64,000 nt of DNA, from the NCBI GenBank assembly GCA_950106755.1, contig OX467083.1:43786555-43850554 (forward strand), read 5' to 3'. Numbering within the stretch: position 1 is the stretch's first letter; the number at the start of each line of letters is the position of its first letter. Both the position numbers and the translations under genes were made by a program. Source of the stretch: Climacium dendroides. Taxonomy: Eukaryota; Streptophyta; Bryopsida; Hypnales; Climaciaceae. The notes beneath the pieces are model-generated. The model did not search any database, was not told the DNA's origin, and saw nothing but the letters and a program-made list of their open reading frames with translations. Below are positions 47,283 through 59,211 of this stretch, in pieces.

Positions 47283-50200
47283 ATGGAGAGCGAGAACAAT
47301 GCGGAACCAGATCCGGTCCCGTCGTTCTTACCGTTTCCAGTGCCAGCTGCTGACACGGTAAGATCGACAAAGGAAATCGATCGGTCGTGTCGTCAATTTA
47401 TTATACTGCAACTCTCACGAGAGATATTCAGACTGTCGAAGTCTGTTTTGAAGTTTTCAGTGTAAACCCGAAATGAAAGCACTCACATGCATGTGCAAGA
47501 ATTGGGTTCAGTTATTGATGGAGCAATCTGTGACTGTCATATGAAGCTAGGATGCATTCATCGATGAGCTCTACTTTGGATCAGACAGTGCGGAGGGGTG
47601 TCTGCCAGCGGTAAAATCAATTTATATTACTGTATCAATCTTTGCTTCATTGTTGCCGAATTGATTCACTTGTAAATAAGCTTAATGCTTGATCATGTTC
47701 TTGCACGCTTCGCATGGCGACATTCAACGAATTCCTGTTCTCAGGAAGACCGGCAGGGTGTCACCTGGGGTATTATATTCCAACATGAAGCTTTACCTCC
47801 AATACTTTATGTTATAAGAAAGTTTGCTGGGGTAAAGCTTCATGTTTGAATATAATACCCCGGGGTGACACCCTGCCGTTCTCCCTGTGGTTCTCTTTTA
47901 ATGATATTCAGCGGATTCTTAACTTGAACGATCTTCAGATGGCTTGCCGATTGTGCTTGCTTCGTGCAGGATTCCGCTATGAATGAATTGAATGAGTCAA
48001 GGACAGAGCTCTATAATCGTGTGCAAGCACTGAAAAAGGTGAGAGACAATGCAACTCCCAGTGACTTTTACAAGTAACGTAACGTTAGGCAATTATCTTC
48101 AGTGATTCTAGGGTGTCATTTTTGAGGGACAATGCCCTAATTGCCTAAGACATAAGATTCTTTATAAATTTCACATCATTGATCCAAGTGGAATGAATCA
48201 AATCCTTCCATATAATATAAGTATGAGTAAAAAATTTAATATAAAATAATTTTAAACTTTCTTTTTTCTTTTTTAAAAATTTTGTCACCTTAAATGAAAC
48301 ATTTTGAGCAAACTTAGAAAGGTATAATTTTTTTTCCAAACACCAAATGAAATAGAAACTATGTTTCCAAAAAGCCATTGTAGTATATTTCCTTACTTTG
48401 ATAAGAAGCTTCAAAAATATATATATAAATTTGACATCATAGATACTTGCCTAAAATCCTTAACCTTGTAACAACACAGTAGCCTCAAAATGTCCACTTG
48501 ATGTCAAAGAATCCTTCTATGTAAGGCAAAAGTGCAAATATTTATCCTTTGAAAAAGAGATTTTGTATGAAAAGAGGAGGTCCAGCATAATAGGTTGCCC
48601 TTCAACAAGTGCTCTTGATTTATATTTAAGCAAATGATCCACACAGGCACACAATACTAAGCAAAAGGATGATTTCCACAATGACTAGCCTAACATTCAT
48701 AGGTTTAAAATCTATTCCAAGACTTTGAACTTTTAGGAGTTTACCACTATGAAATCTTGTTTGTCAATCTAAGGTAGGAGGTTCTAAAAGCGCACAGGCT
48801 CTAAATTCACCCACCTCCTCAAATGTACACTATTTGTACGTACATGATGCTTTTTTGTAGTCTTCAAAAATGTACAAACAATGTACATCTGAAGAGGTGA
48901 GTGATTTTACAACCCTATGCCATTTCAACTTCAAATTTTCATAACTAATTCCACAAAGCTCAAAAAAATATGAAATGACTTGGGTTAGATGTTAGTTCCA
49001 CTTGTCTTTCAAGGAAAATTTACTAAAAAACATTTCAAGAAGATTTACCTTCCCAAAATTCAGTTCCAACTCTTAAATCCGTGATTTATGGACCTTGTGC
49101 CTTACATGTAAGTTTTGAGTTGATTGATATTGGCTCCATGATGTTGCAACTTGGCCTCGGTCCTTGATGGTCTTCCTTTCATTTCTCATGCCTTTAAATT
49201 GATCATGTGCTCCACCTCACAAAAGGAAAGAAACTAGTTGTGGTTGATGTATAGGATCTCAAGGATTGGCGAGGAATGCTGAACTCCCAAGTGAAGTTGT
49301 ACCGGGAGGTCAGTCAAAATGTTTTCATAGCAAATGTACTTATCATTATCATATAAGCTCTGAAATGTAATCCACTAACATAATTTAGCCTGCAATGGGT
49401 TTGCTCCCATTTGGTTTAAAATGGAGTAATTTACTTTAGGGCAATCACCAAAGTAGAGGGAGTTCTAAAAATAAACACTCACACTGACAAGGAAGATGAA
49501 GCCTGATGAGGAGTGCTTGTTTAATTCAAAATTCTCGACAACAAGGAGATTGCCCAATGTAAAGGTCTATCTAGTAATGGATGAAATATGTGGTTGATGA
49601 AAAATTTGTAATCATCGTTTAGACGGATTTCACAAGCCAAGAGGGGATTACAAGAAATAATCCTCCTACAAAATGAATGGGACATTTCTTAGCATTTAAA
49701 GGTGTAGAAAGAAAAGATGTGTTTTGACTTTTGAGTTATAATGCTTTTTCTAATTGCCCAATAGAATGGTGACCAATTTGCCCTAGAAACTCGACTTGGC
49801 ATTACAATTTTCCCTCTTAGATTCAACAATGAAAATTACATCTAATAATGTGAAAGTATAGTCTTCTTATAGAAATAAGAACTCTTGTGTCTTGTCGTGT
49901 TATTTTTTACAATGAGACTCTACATTCACATTGCCTGCCCTACGCAAATGAGGTGTCTTTGATGAATAATGTAAATAAGACACATGAGTTAAATCATTTA
50001 GGGTTATAACCTTTTTAACCCTAAACGATTTAATTGCCCTTTGAGGGACACTTTCAATAAAAGTCTACTTATTAGAAATGGATCCATAGACAGTTTGGAT
50101 TGTTTTCACCTTTCATTTATCCATAACGCTAAAGAGAGCCCCATGTTATGAAGAATGGAACATAACTTGCATGGATAAAATTGGATTGCATTGAGTTTAT

Positions 50201-53200
50201 AAAATGATAATTTCATAGTTGATTCACAACTCCCAACTACCATAGCTTCAAGTCACCTTTGGCACATTTTTGGCATATAATTATTTAAAATTGGAAGGAT
50301 TAGTTCAACAATTCATTTTTTATTAATAAATTATTTGGTAATTATTAAATAATTCTCTTAACTTTCAGCAACCCTTCAAATAATCTTTGAAGTTAAATGG
50401 TTTTATTCATTGCATAGGAGAGTGATAGTCTGAGCTTGCAACATTTGAACTCATTACATTTCATAGTATCCCTATTTTGCTAGAAAGTTAGCAAAATGAA
50501 TTTGGATTCCACATTATTTAGTAGTCATGTCATGGAATCAAGTTGTACATGATTGTATTGCTTCCAAAATTTTGACTTTCTTTATGTTAAATTTTTTTGG
50601 AATTTAGCAAAGTGGCTTATTAATTTTCAAAACCATTTGACTTCAAAAAAATTTATTATTTTTCACCAAAGGCAACCTACAACTACAATACTCTTATAAT
50701 TATATCATTGGATTTCTCAAGCAAGCTTTTAAATGGTCAAATGCCAAAGCTTGCAATTGAAGTGGGCATAAGGTAGGAGGTCCTTAAATTGACTAAGTTC
50801 TAAATGTATTCTCTATCCAGGAGTGAGTGACATGCTCCTTGAAATACCAATTACTGTCATTGATGAGGTAGGTAGGCTTAAATGGATGATTTATGGACCT
50901 CCTACCTTACTACTACTTGAAACCAATTATTCTCAAAATACTCAAACTTGCAAAACTATTTTCAAGGATGTTAATTTTTTTTTATAAATTTTAACCTATG
51001 GCCTTCAAGGGACGCAACAATGTCAAACACAACACATCATCCATGGCAACCCAGAATAATTTCACTGGTATATAAACCATTGGTTTAATTTGATGTTATA
51101 TGTGTGTGATTAATTGTGCAGGAGATAGGAGGTTTAAGAGATTCTCTCAATTCAGAGGTGGAACGATTGAAAACTGTAAGTAGTATATTTTCCATCTTTT
51201 TAAAATTTTTGAATGCTCTTGTCTAAATTTATTTTAACCCTTAAATGTCTGTAAGGATGTTTGGTGCTTGATGAATGACAAAGAATCCTTTTAGTAGGAA
51301 AGAAGTGCAACCAACATTTATCCTCAGAATTTTGTTGTAAGAAGGGGAGGTCTTCTATAGTAGTTTGACTTCCAACGAGTGCTTTTGCAATTTTGTAAGC
51401 AAATGATTCACATGGTAACAAAAGGGATGATTTCCACGGGCATTAGTCCATCCTTTAAAGGCTAAGGTATTGGCTTCTTTTCAAGCAACCATTTAAAAGT
51501 TGATTGCATTTGGGAGGAAGATAAACTCCTTGAAACGACTCTCAATAACTTTTCATAGGAAGGAAAATGGAATTGGCATCTATCCCAAGTCTGGTCGTTT
51601 CATAATTTTTGGATCTTTATGGAGTTAGTTACGAACTTTTGAAATTGAAATGCAATAGTCACTAAAAGCGACTACCTCTTGAAATTTACACTATTGCTAC
51701 ATTGAAGAAAGAAAAATGCACTACCTCTATGTTAGTGGTCACTTGTAGAGCACGGTTGCTTTTAGGGCACTCTACTTTAGAATGGATGCAATGAGATTGT
51801 TTTCGGGGGCAATAAGATGGGCCCCTCAAAATGCACCATTATCACTCTATGTATTGTACAATACATCTCCAAAATCAATATGTACCTATGTGGAAGGAAT
51901 GTTTTTGGAACCTCTACAAAAAAAATACTTTGATCAATCACAAATTTCGCATATAGGATCTAAATGCAACATTCTTTAATATGTTGAAAACTCTTTTTAC
52001 TTGGCAACAAGAAAATACAAAAATGCAACTAGTCTAATAATAATAACAACTAGGTACAATATTTTAGTTTCTCTAAAGTTTTGGCCTATGTGGCTTAGTC
52101 CCTTCAAACTTACGCTAGTGTAGTGAGGACATTTGCCACTTTTTTGTAAGTCCCAAAAATAAATTGGTGAATATGCAAAATGTTATGCATATATGTCATT
52201 GACATAAAAACACGGGATTGTTACATTGAACGTTCAAGTAAACAACATCAAGTTAGACAACTCATGTAGATAAACAGAATATTCTACTACTGTAGCTAGG
52301 CTCTAATCAAGGAATCATCCTTGGTGAGAGTCAAGGAAGTTAGTCCACTTTATCATTTGAAAAAACATTTTCTATACACCTAGTTTTCTTTTAATGTAAG
52401 GGAACCTTTTACATTTGATTGAGAATTTTATGTGTAGAGGTGCCAAATGATAATCAAACTTTGAATATCCCTAAGACATTTATATCCCATAATTTTTTCC
52501 TTTTCATAAAATTAATAACTAATACTGGTGGAAATTTTTAGTAAATAATATACACTAACTCAACATCAAAGCTTGATTTGATTCTAGATTATCTTTTAGC
52601 CCCACCACTTTTACATGTATGTGATATCTATGTGATATCTATGTGATATCTATGTGATATCTATGTAATGCATTTTTAATTGTCTTCGTAATCTTCTTCA
52701 ATTTGCTAATAAGAATTTTTTTAAGTCATTCTAATAATAGAAATATATTCAACAATTAACCCCTAATGACCAAGTGATCATTCAATATACACAAGAGGTC
52801 TTAGGTAGTTATGCAAAAAGTCAATTTTAGTTAGATGTTCACAAAATTCTAATAGAAGATGTGAACATGTGTCTCCTTAGTGGAAATTCAATTTTTCCAA
52901 TTAGGTGCTTGGATCAAAAGTTATGTTTTAAGGCCATATTCGTTATATTGAGACTTCGTAGTCTCATTTTTATCTTCGACTCGAAGATAAAATGTTATAA
53001 CTGTTCAATTTTAAGTCAATTCAGTAAGTTGAGACTATAATATACTAATATATATAAAAACCTTTAATCGCCCAAAGGTTGTAGTTTCATCTTATCGTTG
53101 ACTCGACGATAAATCACTATAACAAGTTTAGGATTGAAGTCTCAAAATGTGCAGATTGTCTCATTTTAACGAATAAGGCCTTTTTTCCTAAATTTTTTGG

Positions 53201-54908
53201 GCAGCATAGGCAACTTCAAGTAGCATATTCAAAACTCCTTCTCTACTTCTAAAATTTGGTAGGTATGTAACTTACTTGATGCAAGATGAAAATGTAAAAA
53301 AACCCACCAAATATAGTGCAAAAATTTCAAGCTAGGAAGAGTTAAAGTCTATTGGCCCTATTAGGTAAGGTCGGAAAGATTGTTCTAACTTCAAATGTTA
53401 TAATCTTTCAATCCATATAGTCAAAGTTTTTGTATTTTTCCACACATTCCCATAGTATTCTAATACAAATTAGTATAGTTGAATTTTGAAAAGAAAAATT
53501 CATTTTTTTTGTTGCTCTAAAAATCGGTAGTTTTTTAAAATTTTGCCTCCAAAATGTGCTTCAATCCTTTCATGGTTATGGTAAGACAATGCATTGTGGT
53601 TAGAATTAGGATTTTTGCCTCATACTGTTGCTAATTTTTTTCAATTTTTTTCAATATATAGACACTGTGAGAAACAATGAGAGCAATTGAAATTATATTT
53701 TTTGGCAAAGTATACATATACTATGAATTTTTGAAGTATTTATTGCACCATAGTCCAAAAGAGTCTCTAAACTACCTCCAAAACAACAAATTTAAATCCA
53801 ACTTTTTAATGTGATTTTATTCATCTAATATAGATTTTATTCACCAATATTTTCTAACATAGAAGACTTGGAAGTTTCAACTATGAGGTTACTAATCACT
53901 CCATTATTGTCATGTGATGTAAGACATTGATTGTGGTTCAAATCTCACATATTAGAAAAATCCATAATGGGGTCATTCCCTAGGAGTCTACTATGGGGTC
54001 ATCTGACTGCAATGGGTTGTTTTACCTTAGGTATTGCACACATGACTTGATTGAATTACTCTTTTATGGTCTCTTCAGGAATTTAAGAAACTAAGAAGTA
54101 CAGTGAATGACCAGATGGAGAAAGCTTCATGCAAGCTAGCTGAGTTGGTATGTGTTAAAACAATCTTCCACATTCTTTCTCCTATTAAGGAATTTCAAAT
54201 AATATTCACCATTACCCAAAACATGTCACCTACATTTGGATCAAATAGGTTTATAAAAATCCAAATATTTATTATACAAGATGCACAAAATCAAAGCAAG
54301 AAAGTCCATGAAAGTCTAATATTGGATTTTGATAAACCTAAAGACCATGCTTTTGAACATTTATTACTCATTCAAACAATGTTCAAATAAAGCGTATTAA
54401 AGTGCATTGAAATCTTTTTTTGGTTACCAATAAGACTCACTAGAAACTATTGATTTTCAATAATAATAACTATTTTTAGTTGTAATTGGTAAAGACTATA
54501 GATATGCTACTTTCCAGCTTCTATACAAAAAAATATCCAAGTTTAATGAACATGCCCTTTTTTAGTATGAAAATTAGTGGTATGTCAAGTCATTCACTTG
54601 ACCATATGTGACATTCTTAAACCTAGCAAGAGTCATTGACCGTATAAGACAAAAAATGAAAATAGGAACTACTAAATTCAATAATCTACAAAAGTATTGT
54701 AGATTAAATAAATAATTCTATCTACAAATAAACCCATAATAACATGATTTTGTTATATATGAATATTGTAAAGCTAATGTATGCTAAATATGAATCTCAT
54801 TTATTTTTTGATTGGTGATTTTTTATCTAGGATGAATCCGAAGAAACTATCTCCTCATCAAAACCGCATGACACAACACAACCTTTGTCAATTGTACCAA
54901 TTGAATAA
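47283..54908 (+). CDS. Small coiled-coil protein, seven exons, function unknown
   Basis: Exons: 47283-47357, 47551-47610, 47970-48038, 49255-49308, 51122-51175, 54079-54147 and 54831-54908, giving 152 residues. Every intron is phase 0 with GT-AG borders, and every exon adds whole codons. The N-terminus is acidic and Pro-rich (PDPVPSFLPFPVPAAD), then DELYFGSDSAEGCLP. Residues about 46-127 form a continuous heptad-rich coil (MNELNESRTELYNRVQALKK, WRGMLNSQVKLYREE, LRDSLNSEVERLKTEFKKL). The C-terminus is a short Ser/Thr-rich tail. I do not recognise a named family; the coil suggests dimerisation or a cytoskeletal or scaffold role. The 7.6-kb gene has large introns filled with families A-C and E, while the exons are intact. 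The start is the first ATG in frame, and splice phase fits all seven exons. Confidence 0.75.
47751..47878. repeat. Hairpin in intron 2 of the coiled-coil gene
   Basis: Arms of about 47-49 bp (47,751-47,797 and 47,830-47,878), near-perfect, with about 32 bases between. The outer sequence is CGGCAGGGTGTCACC and its reverse complement GGTGACACCCTGCCG. It would be transcribed with the host gene. Fold-back element or small-RNA precursor. Confidence 0.85.
48464..48704 (+). mobile_element. Family B element, copy in intron 3 of the coiled-coil gene
   Basis: About 240 bp between TTAA at 48,460-48,463 and TTAA at 48,705-48,708. It shares AAAGAATCCTTCTA, AAGCAAATGATCCACA and GATGATTTCCACA with the copies at 51.2 and 61.0 kb. 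Confidence 0.7.
48770..49080 (-). repeat. Family C repeat, inverted copy
   Basis: The reverse complement matches the order of C copies at 7690 and 51,490 (GGAACTAA.ATCTAACCCAAGTCATTTCAT in reverse). Diverged, ends unclear. Confidence 0.6.
51238..51461 (+). mobile_element. Family B element, copy in intron 5
   Basis: Starts CCCTTAAATG after TTAA (51,234-51,237) and ends near CTTTAAAGGC/TAAGG. It aligns closely with 60,970-61,185. Non-coding. Confidence 0.7.
51490..51785 (+). repeat. Family C repeat, copy in intron 5
   Basis: Direct match to 7690-7975. It lies about 30 bases after the family B copy. Confidence 0.7.
52620..52663. repeat. 11-bp tandem repeat (TGTGATATCTA) x4
   Basis: Four consecutive perfect copies in intron 5 of the coiled-coil gene. 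Confidence 0.95.
52757..53570 (+). mobile_element. Family A element, diverged copy interrupted by family E
   Basis: Begins AACCCCTAATGACCA after TT at 52,757 and keeps scattered family A blocks (GGTGCTTGGATCAAAAGTTATG, and CCATATAGTCAAAG near the right side). It is split by the family E insertion at about 52,943-53,187. Much older than copies 1 and 2. Confidence 0.55.
52943..53187. mobile_element. Family E MITE nested in a family A copy
   Basis: Outer inverted ends GGCCATATTCGTTA and TAACGAATAAGGCC bound about 245 bp. Internally it carries perfect short hairpins such as TTTATCTTCGA/TCGAAGATAAA. Related to the element at 43,667-43,782. Confidence 0.65.
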
Positions 54909-56865
54909 AATTTAATAACAACTAAATATATAGGAATTTACTAATGCAATTTAGACATTGATCTTATTTACATAATTGCACAATATTATATAGTATCAAA
55001 AGTGTACATTGTACAGCACTAACAAATATTGTTAGTAGGTAGTTAAAAAATTGTGTATTATTTTAGCTATTGTAATGATGGAAACCATAATACATTATGA
55101 TAAATACATTGGTTCTTCTTCCAAAAAGGTCTAGATGGCCCCATAGACAAATGATTAAATGATGGTATGAACGTCATTGAAGAATTGGAATGTTAAGTAT
55201 GTCTAGTATGGCATTTGATATAACAAATTGACCATGTTCAAATTCCATATGTTGGTTGTTTTTCCTAAATATAATTATTTTCAATAATAAAGATACTTTG
55301 ATATTCAATTTCTCATATTATATTTGTTTGCATCTCGAGATTACTAGCACATACACTAAATTCTCAAGGATTTTTCAATTGTACTCTAAAGTCTATTGTC
55401 ACCCCTTTTAGTTTAGAGATCTAAAAAAAGATAGTCCAATGCTTGGTCTATTGTCATTAAGGATGCTAATGTGGGTCTAAGAATTCCCTACACCATTCCA
55501 ATGATAATCCAAAAATGTCTCTAAAGGTTGTGAGAAAAAGGTAATCCCTTTCAACTACAAAACAAACCTCATACCTCTATATATTACTTTGTTATGTCAC
55601 CCAAATCCAAACGTTCCAAGCCCCATTCCACTCTCAAATCTTTGCATGTCAAACTCATTCCAACCATCATTAGAATAGGATTGAACAAAGCAATTTAGAA
55701 TAAGATTGAACAAAGCAAAATTGCTTTGTTCAATCCTATTCTAATGACGGTTGGAATGAGTTTGACATGCAAAGGTTTGAGAGTACGGATTGGACGTGCT
55801 ATGGAATAAGGTAGAAATACTTTAAACAAATCATGGAATAAGGTAGAAATACTTTAAACGGATCATTTAAGCATATCAACTTATAGGATACAGAGAATTC
55901 ATTGAGAAACTGAACTCACAATGTATGCAAAAATAAGGATGAGGAATAATACAAAAAAATAAGGCATTTCTCCCTTCAAAAGTGAATAGTTATTCAATGG
56001 ATTTTTCATATGGACCCATTCCTCTCGCATAGCTTCACCTAAAACAACTAACTTTGGAATTTGTTCCTTCTCACGTGTGAATCAATTGAATCTTCTCCAA
56101 ATCAACAATAGAGCCAATTACTGTCCATTTCAGGACACCCTACTGTACTATGCCAGTAGAGGTCCTCTCCATTTATGGTATTCCTTCCTTACTCTACCAT
56201 TTCTGAGTCAAAAAAGTGTCCAAAAGCATCTTAAATCTAGAAGTACTACAGAATGGGTCATTGTATCCTGTGGTGTGGCCACAAAACAAGAAAAATGCAT
56301 GGCCCAAGTGCTGAAATCAAAAGCATAAAATGGAATTTCAAGATATCCAGCCAGAAAAACCATTCTTGCAAAACCACATGATCCATGTTAGACCATAGTT
56401 CGCTCTGTTCCAATATTTGCCCATTGTGCTAGCAAATTTTCTTTTTACAATTGAATCCTAAAGTAATCACTGAAGCCATCGTTTTACACATCCTAATGTC
56501 CTGGTAAGTGGAGTGCCACTTCTGTACAACAGAACATAATAATGTGTGCTAATTGATCTTTTGATCAGAAGAAAGAATCATGGCTACAGTAGTAAGAGGA
56601 TAACTTAAGTTTAGGATACTCACTTTCATATCCCATCACTTGTGTATCTCATGGTGCCTACTCATTGCTATTCCCTTTCAAATCATCTCAGTAGAGACAC
56701 TGATGTCAGGGTGGTTCATAAGCTTCAGCCCAATACCGTTTCTGAGAGGCAATCAAGCCGTGAGGACATTTCTGGCAGTCATTGGGGAAATTCAATGTCA
56801 CTTTGTACTATATACTTAAGGTAAAGAAAAAAGACTGAAAATTATAAGGGAGTGTTACTCCTGGG
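54909..56865. other. Spacer between the coiled-coil gene and the 5-phosphatase gene
   Basis: AT-rich; no gene seen. It contains the fold-back repeat at 55,631-55,783. Both flanking genes end here (convergent), so both 3'UTRs lie within it. Confidence 0.5.
55631..55783. repeat. Fold-back repeat, about 65-bp arms
   Basis: Arms 55,631-55,695 and 55,719-55,783 pair nearly perfectly (inner GAATAGGATTGAACAAAGCA with its complement; outer CTCTCAAA.CTTTGCATG). A GAACAAAGCAA word recurs in the central 23 bases. Non-coding. Confidence 0.85.
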
Positions 56866-59211
56866 TCATAGCAGGTTCTTGAACATAAGATGAGCTTTGA
56901 CAGGCCGATGATCAGAAGTCTTCAATGAATCGATGGCATCATAACTCCGAAGCTCGGCCTTCACGGTAGTGGCTTTGTATAGGATTCGGTCAGTCCACGA
57001 AGGTACCCGTTCCTGCTCGAACACATAGCAAATTCAGAACCTTGTGGAAAATCAAGATTCAAGGACCAAATACAGTTTGGAAATTACAGAACTGAACTTC
57101 TATGCATGATTCCTACAGATTACATTTAAAAACACATATTAAAACAGCATCCAAAACAAACCTTGACGCTCGTGTCATAGTTGTCCGTGCCAACATCGTA
57201 CTTGAACGTTGGTGGGAACATGAGCGGGCCTTCTTGAAATCCTTTGAAGGCATGACCCTTACGTAGTGCTGTTGATAGTTGATCTTTGGCCCACAACTGC
57301 CAAAGAATGCACAACATACATAAGATTGAGACCTCTCCTGCATCGGTTTTCTAGAAGCCGTAAAGGAATGTCAATTCATGAAAAGATGAAAAAAGCAATG
57401 TGTACGAAGTGAACAACGTACTTCCTGCAGCCTATTGTTCTTGATCGCGGTTTGAACTGAACTTTTAGGCAGCTCCACGCGGTAATTCAAATCACCAAGC
57501 CAGATTACCACGTCGGACTCCTCCACAACGTTGCACAACGCACCAGGAACCCGACAGTTCACGTCATCTGAGATCTTCGATGGACAAAAACAGGAGAGTG
57601 CTGATGTTGACTTTGCGAATACAGTGTGACATATGTGAGCACATTGAGCATTGCGAGCCTTCACGTTGGACTCGTGAGCTGCAATCAGAAGCATAATCAG
57701 CGCATAATCAGTCATTTTCAAAGCCAAATTACTAATAGCATGTCACCACCATGAAACAGGGATCTATACAATCTGGAATTGAATCTTGCAGCAGCGACTT
57801 GGCCGGAATCGTTTAACATACTTAAGAACATGGTGAGGAACATCCATCATATGTGTGAAAGACTTACGAGCCAGATGCGAAGTGATGAATAGCAATGACT
57901 TGTCGTCGAATTGTAGCCGAACGGCTGCAGCACCCTTCTGTTTACCCACAACACCACTCAGACGCTTCTCCCACACTTTGTCCACTTTCACACCTGCTTC
58001 CAACAGCACGCAATCAGGACCTCTGCCGAGCCGAGGATATGATTTTGGCAACAAAAAATCTCTAAAACAGAAGAGGAGTTCTCAACGGGTTCAGACCTAA
58101 TGAAAGAAAGATACGTATGCTGAAAACGAAAGCAGGTACTTGATAAAAATGGAACATACCAGTGATAAATGGCTTGAGGGCGCGCTTAGCAAAGATAAAC
58201 AGTTGAAGGGACATCAGAACAGATGATTCCACCAAACTGTAGGAAGAAGACACAAGAACAGTGAGCACTACGAATGCATGTCTCCAAATCCGCAGAAAAA
58301 CAGCTTATTATTCAGATACTCTAAGCATTCATGATTTATCGACAGAACGGACATGACAGTCCCACAGAAGGTAAATCCAAGAACCTCACTACACGAAGTA
58401 TAGCAGTCAAGAGAGCAAGATTCTCACCAGTACTTGTCGCCCAAAACTTCTGAGATGGAAGTTTTAAAATCGCTGTGTGGTGCTTCCTGAAGACCAACTA
58501 CGAAAAAGTCGTAACCCTCTCCAGATAAATCGAGGAGATCCGCAAAGTTGCTGCTCGTGGGGACCTGCAATTATTAAAAAAAAGTAAGCTTCAACGGTCT
58601 ACAAATAAGGAGCATTGCAGCCACCGCAGAATAATGACAGATACCTTAAACAAGAAACTAGGAGCATAAACCTACCAGTTCACACAATCCATTAACCCTC
58701 CCTCCCAATATCATTCCACAAATGTTCTCACCTTGCCATTCATATTCCAGGTCACCACGTAGACATTGAGATCGGCAGCGGTGCTTTGCACGGATTCGCG
58801 CTTCCAAGACGAGGACTTCTCCCTGGATGACTTCACACACCGCACTCCCGTTCGATTCAACTCTCTTCGGCTCCCCTTCTCCTTCCGAGTCCCAGGCGGT
58901 CCTGTAACCTCAGGGGCAACCGCAGCTGCTTTGGATGACTTCCTTTCAGCCGCAAGCCTTTCAACAATCTCGGGATCGATCAGTTTCAGCTCAGATGGCA
59001 AAGGGAAACAAGGTTCAAAACAAGTGGTACATACATGTTTGTGGCAGTACAACGCCGTATTGGTGGCAGCATGTTTTCTGTTGAATGGCAGTAGGTTGCT
59101 GTTCCCGCAGTCTAACAAACCCCTCGCCACCTGCTGACCATACTTGGCAATCCACGTGTGTCGGTCGTGGGGGAGAACATAGTCATCAGCTCTCCCCACG
59201 CAGTTCCCCAT
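56866..59211 (-). CDS. Type I inositol polyphosphate 5-phosphatase
   Basis: Removes the 5-phosphate from inositol polyphosphates and/or phosphoinositides, ending InsP3 or PtdIns(4,5)P2 signalling. Exons (minus): 59211-58732, 58564-58428, 58236-58160, 58059-57868, 57678-57422, 57296-57162 and 57012-56866, giving 474 residues with agreeing phases. Catalytic core: VTWNMNGK (about 153-160), VVGLQE (182-187, Mg-binding Glu), ITSHLA before the exon 4/5 junction, WLGDLNYR (355-362), PSWTDRIL (430-437) and SDHRPV (459-464). All key residues are kept. The N-terminus MGNC fits N-myristoylation at Gly2 with palmitoylation at Cys4, so membrane attachment is likely. Residues 40-75 contain a Cys/His cluster (CHKHVCTTCFEPC), and 85-145 is a basic, Ser-rich linker; both are additions to the bare catalytic domain. 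Exon 4 uses the acceptor TTTTAGAG|ATT. It looks most like the small plant 5PTase11-type group, but the subgroup is uncertain. Confidence 0.93.

Noticed and set aside
51200..51421. 73-codon minus-strand frame, and a similar 63-codon one at 60,944-61,135
   Set aside because: Both fall inside family B elements; the similarity between them reflects the repeat, not a gene.
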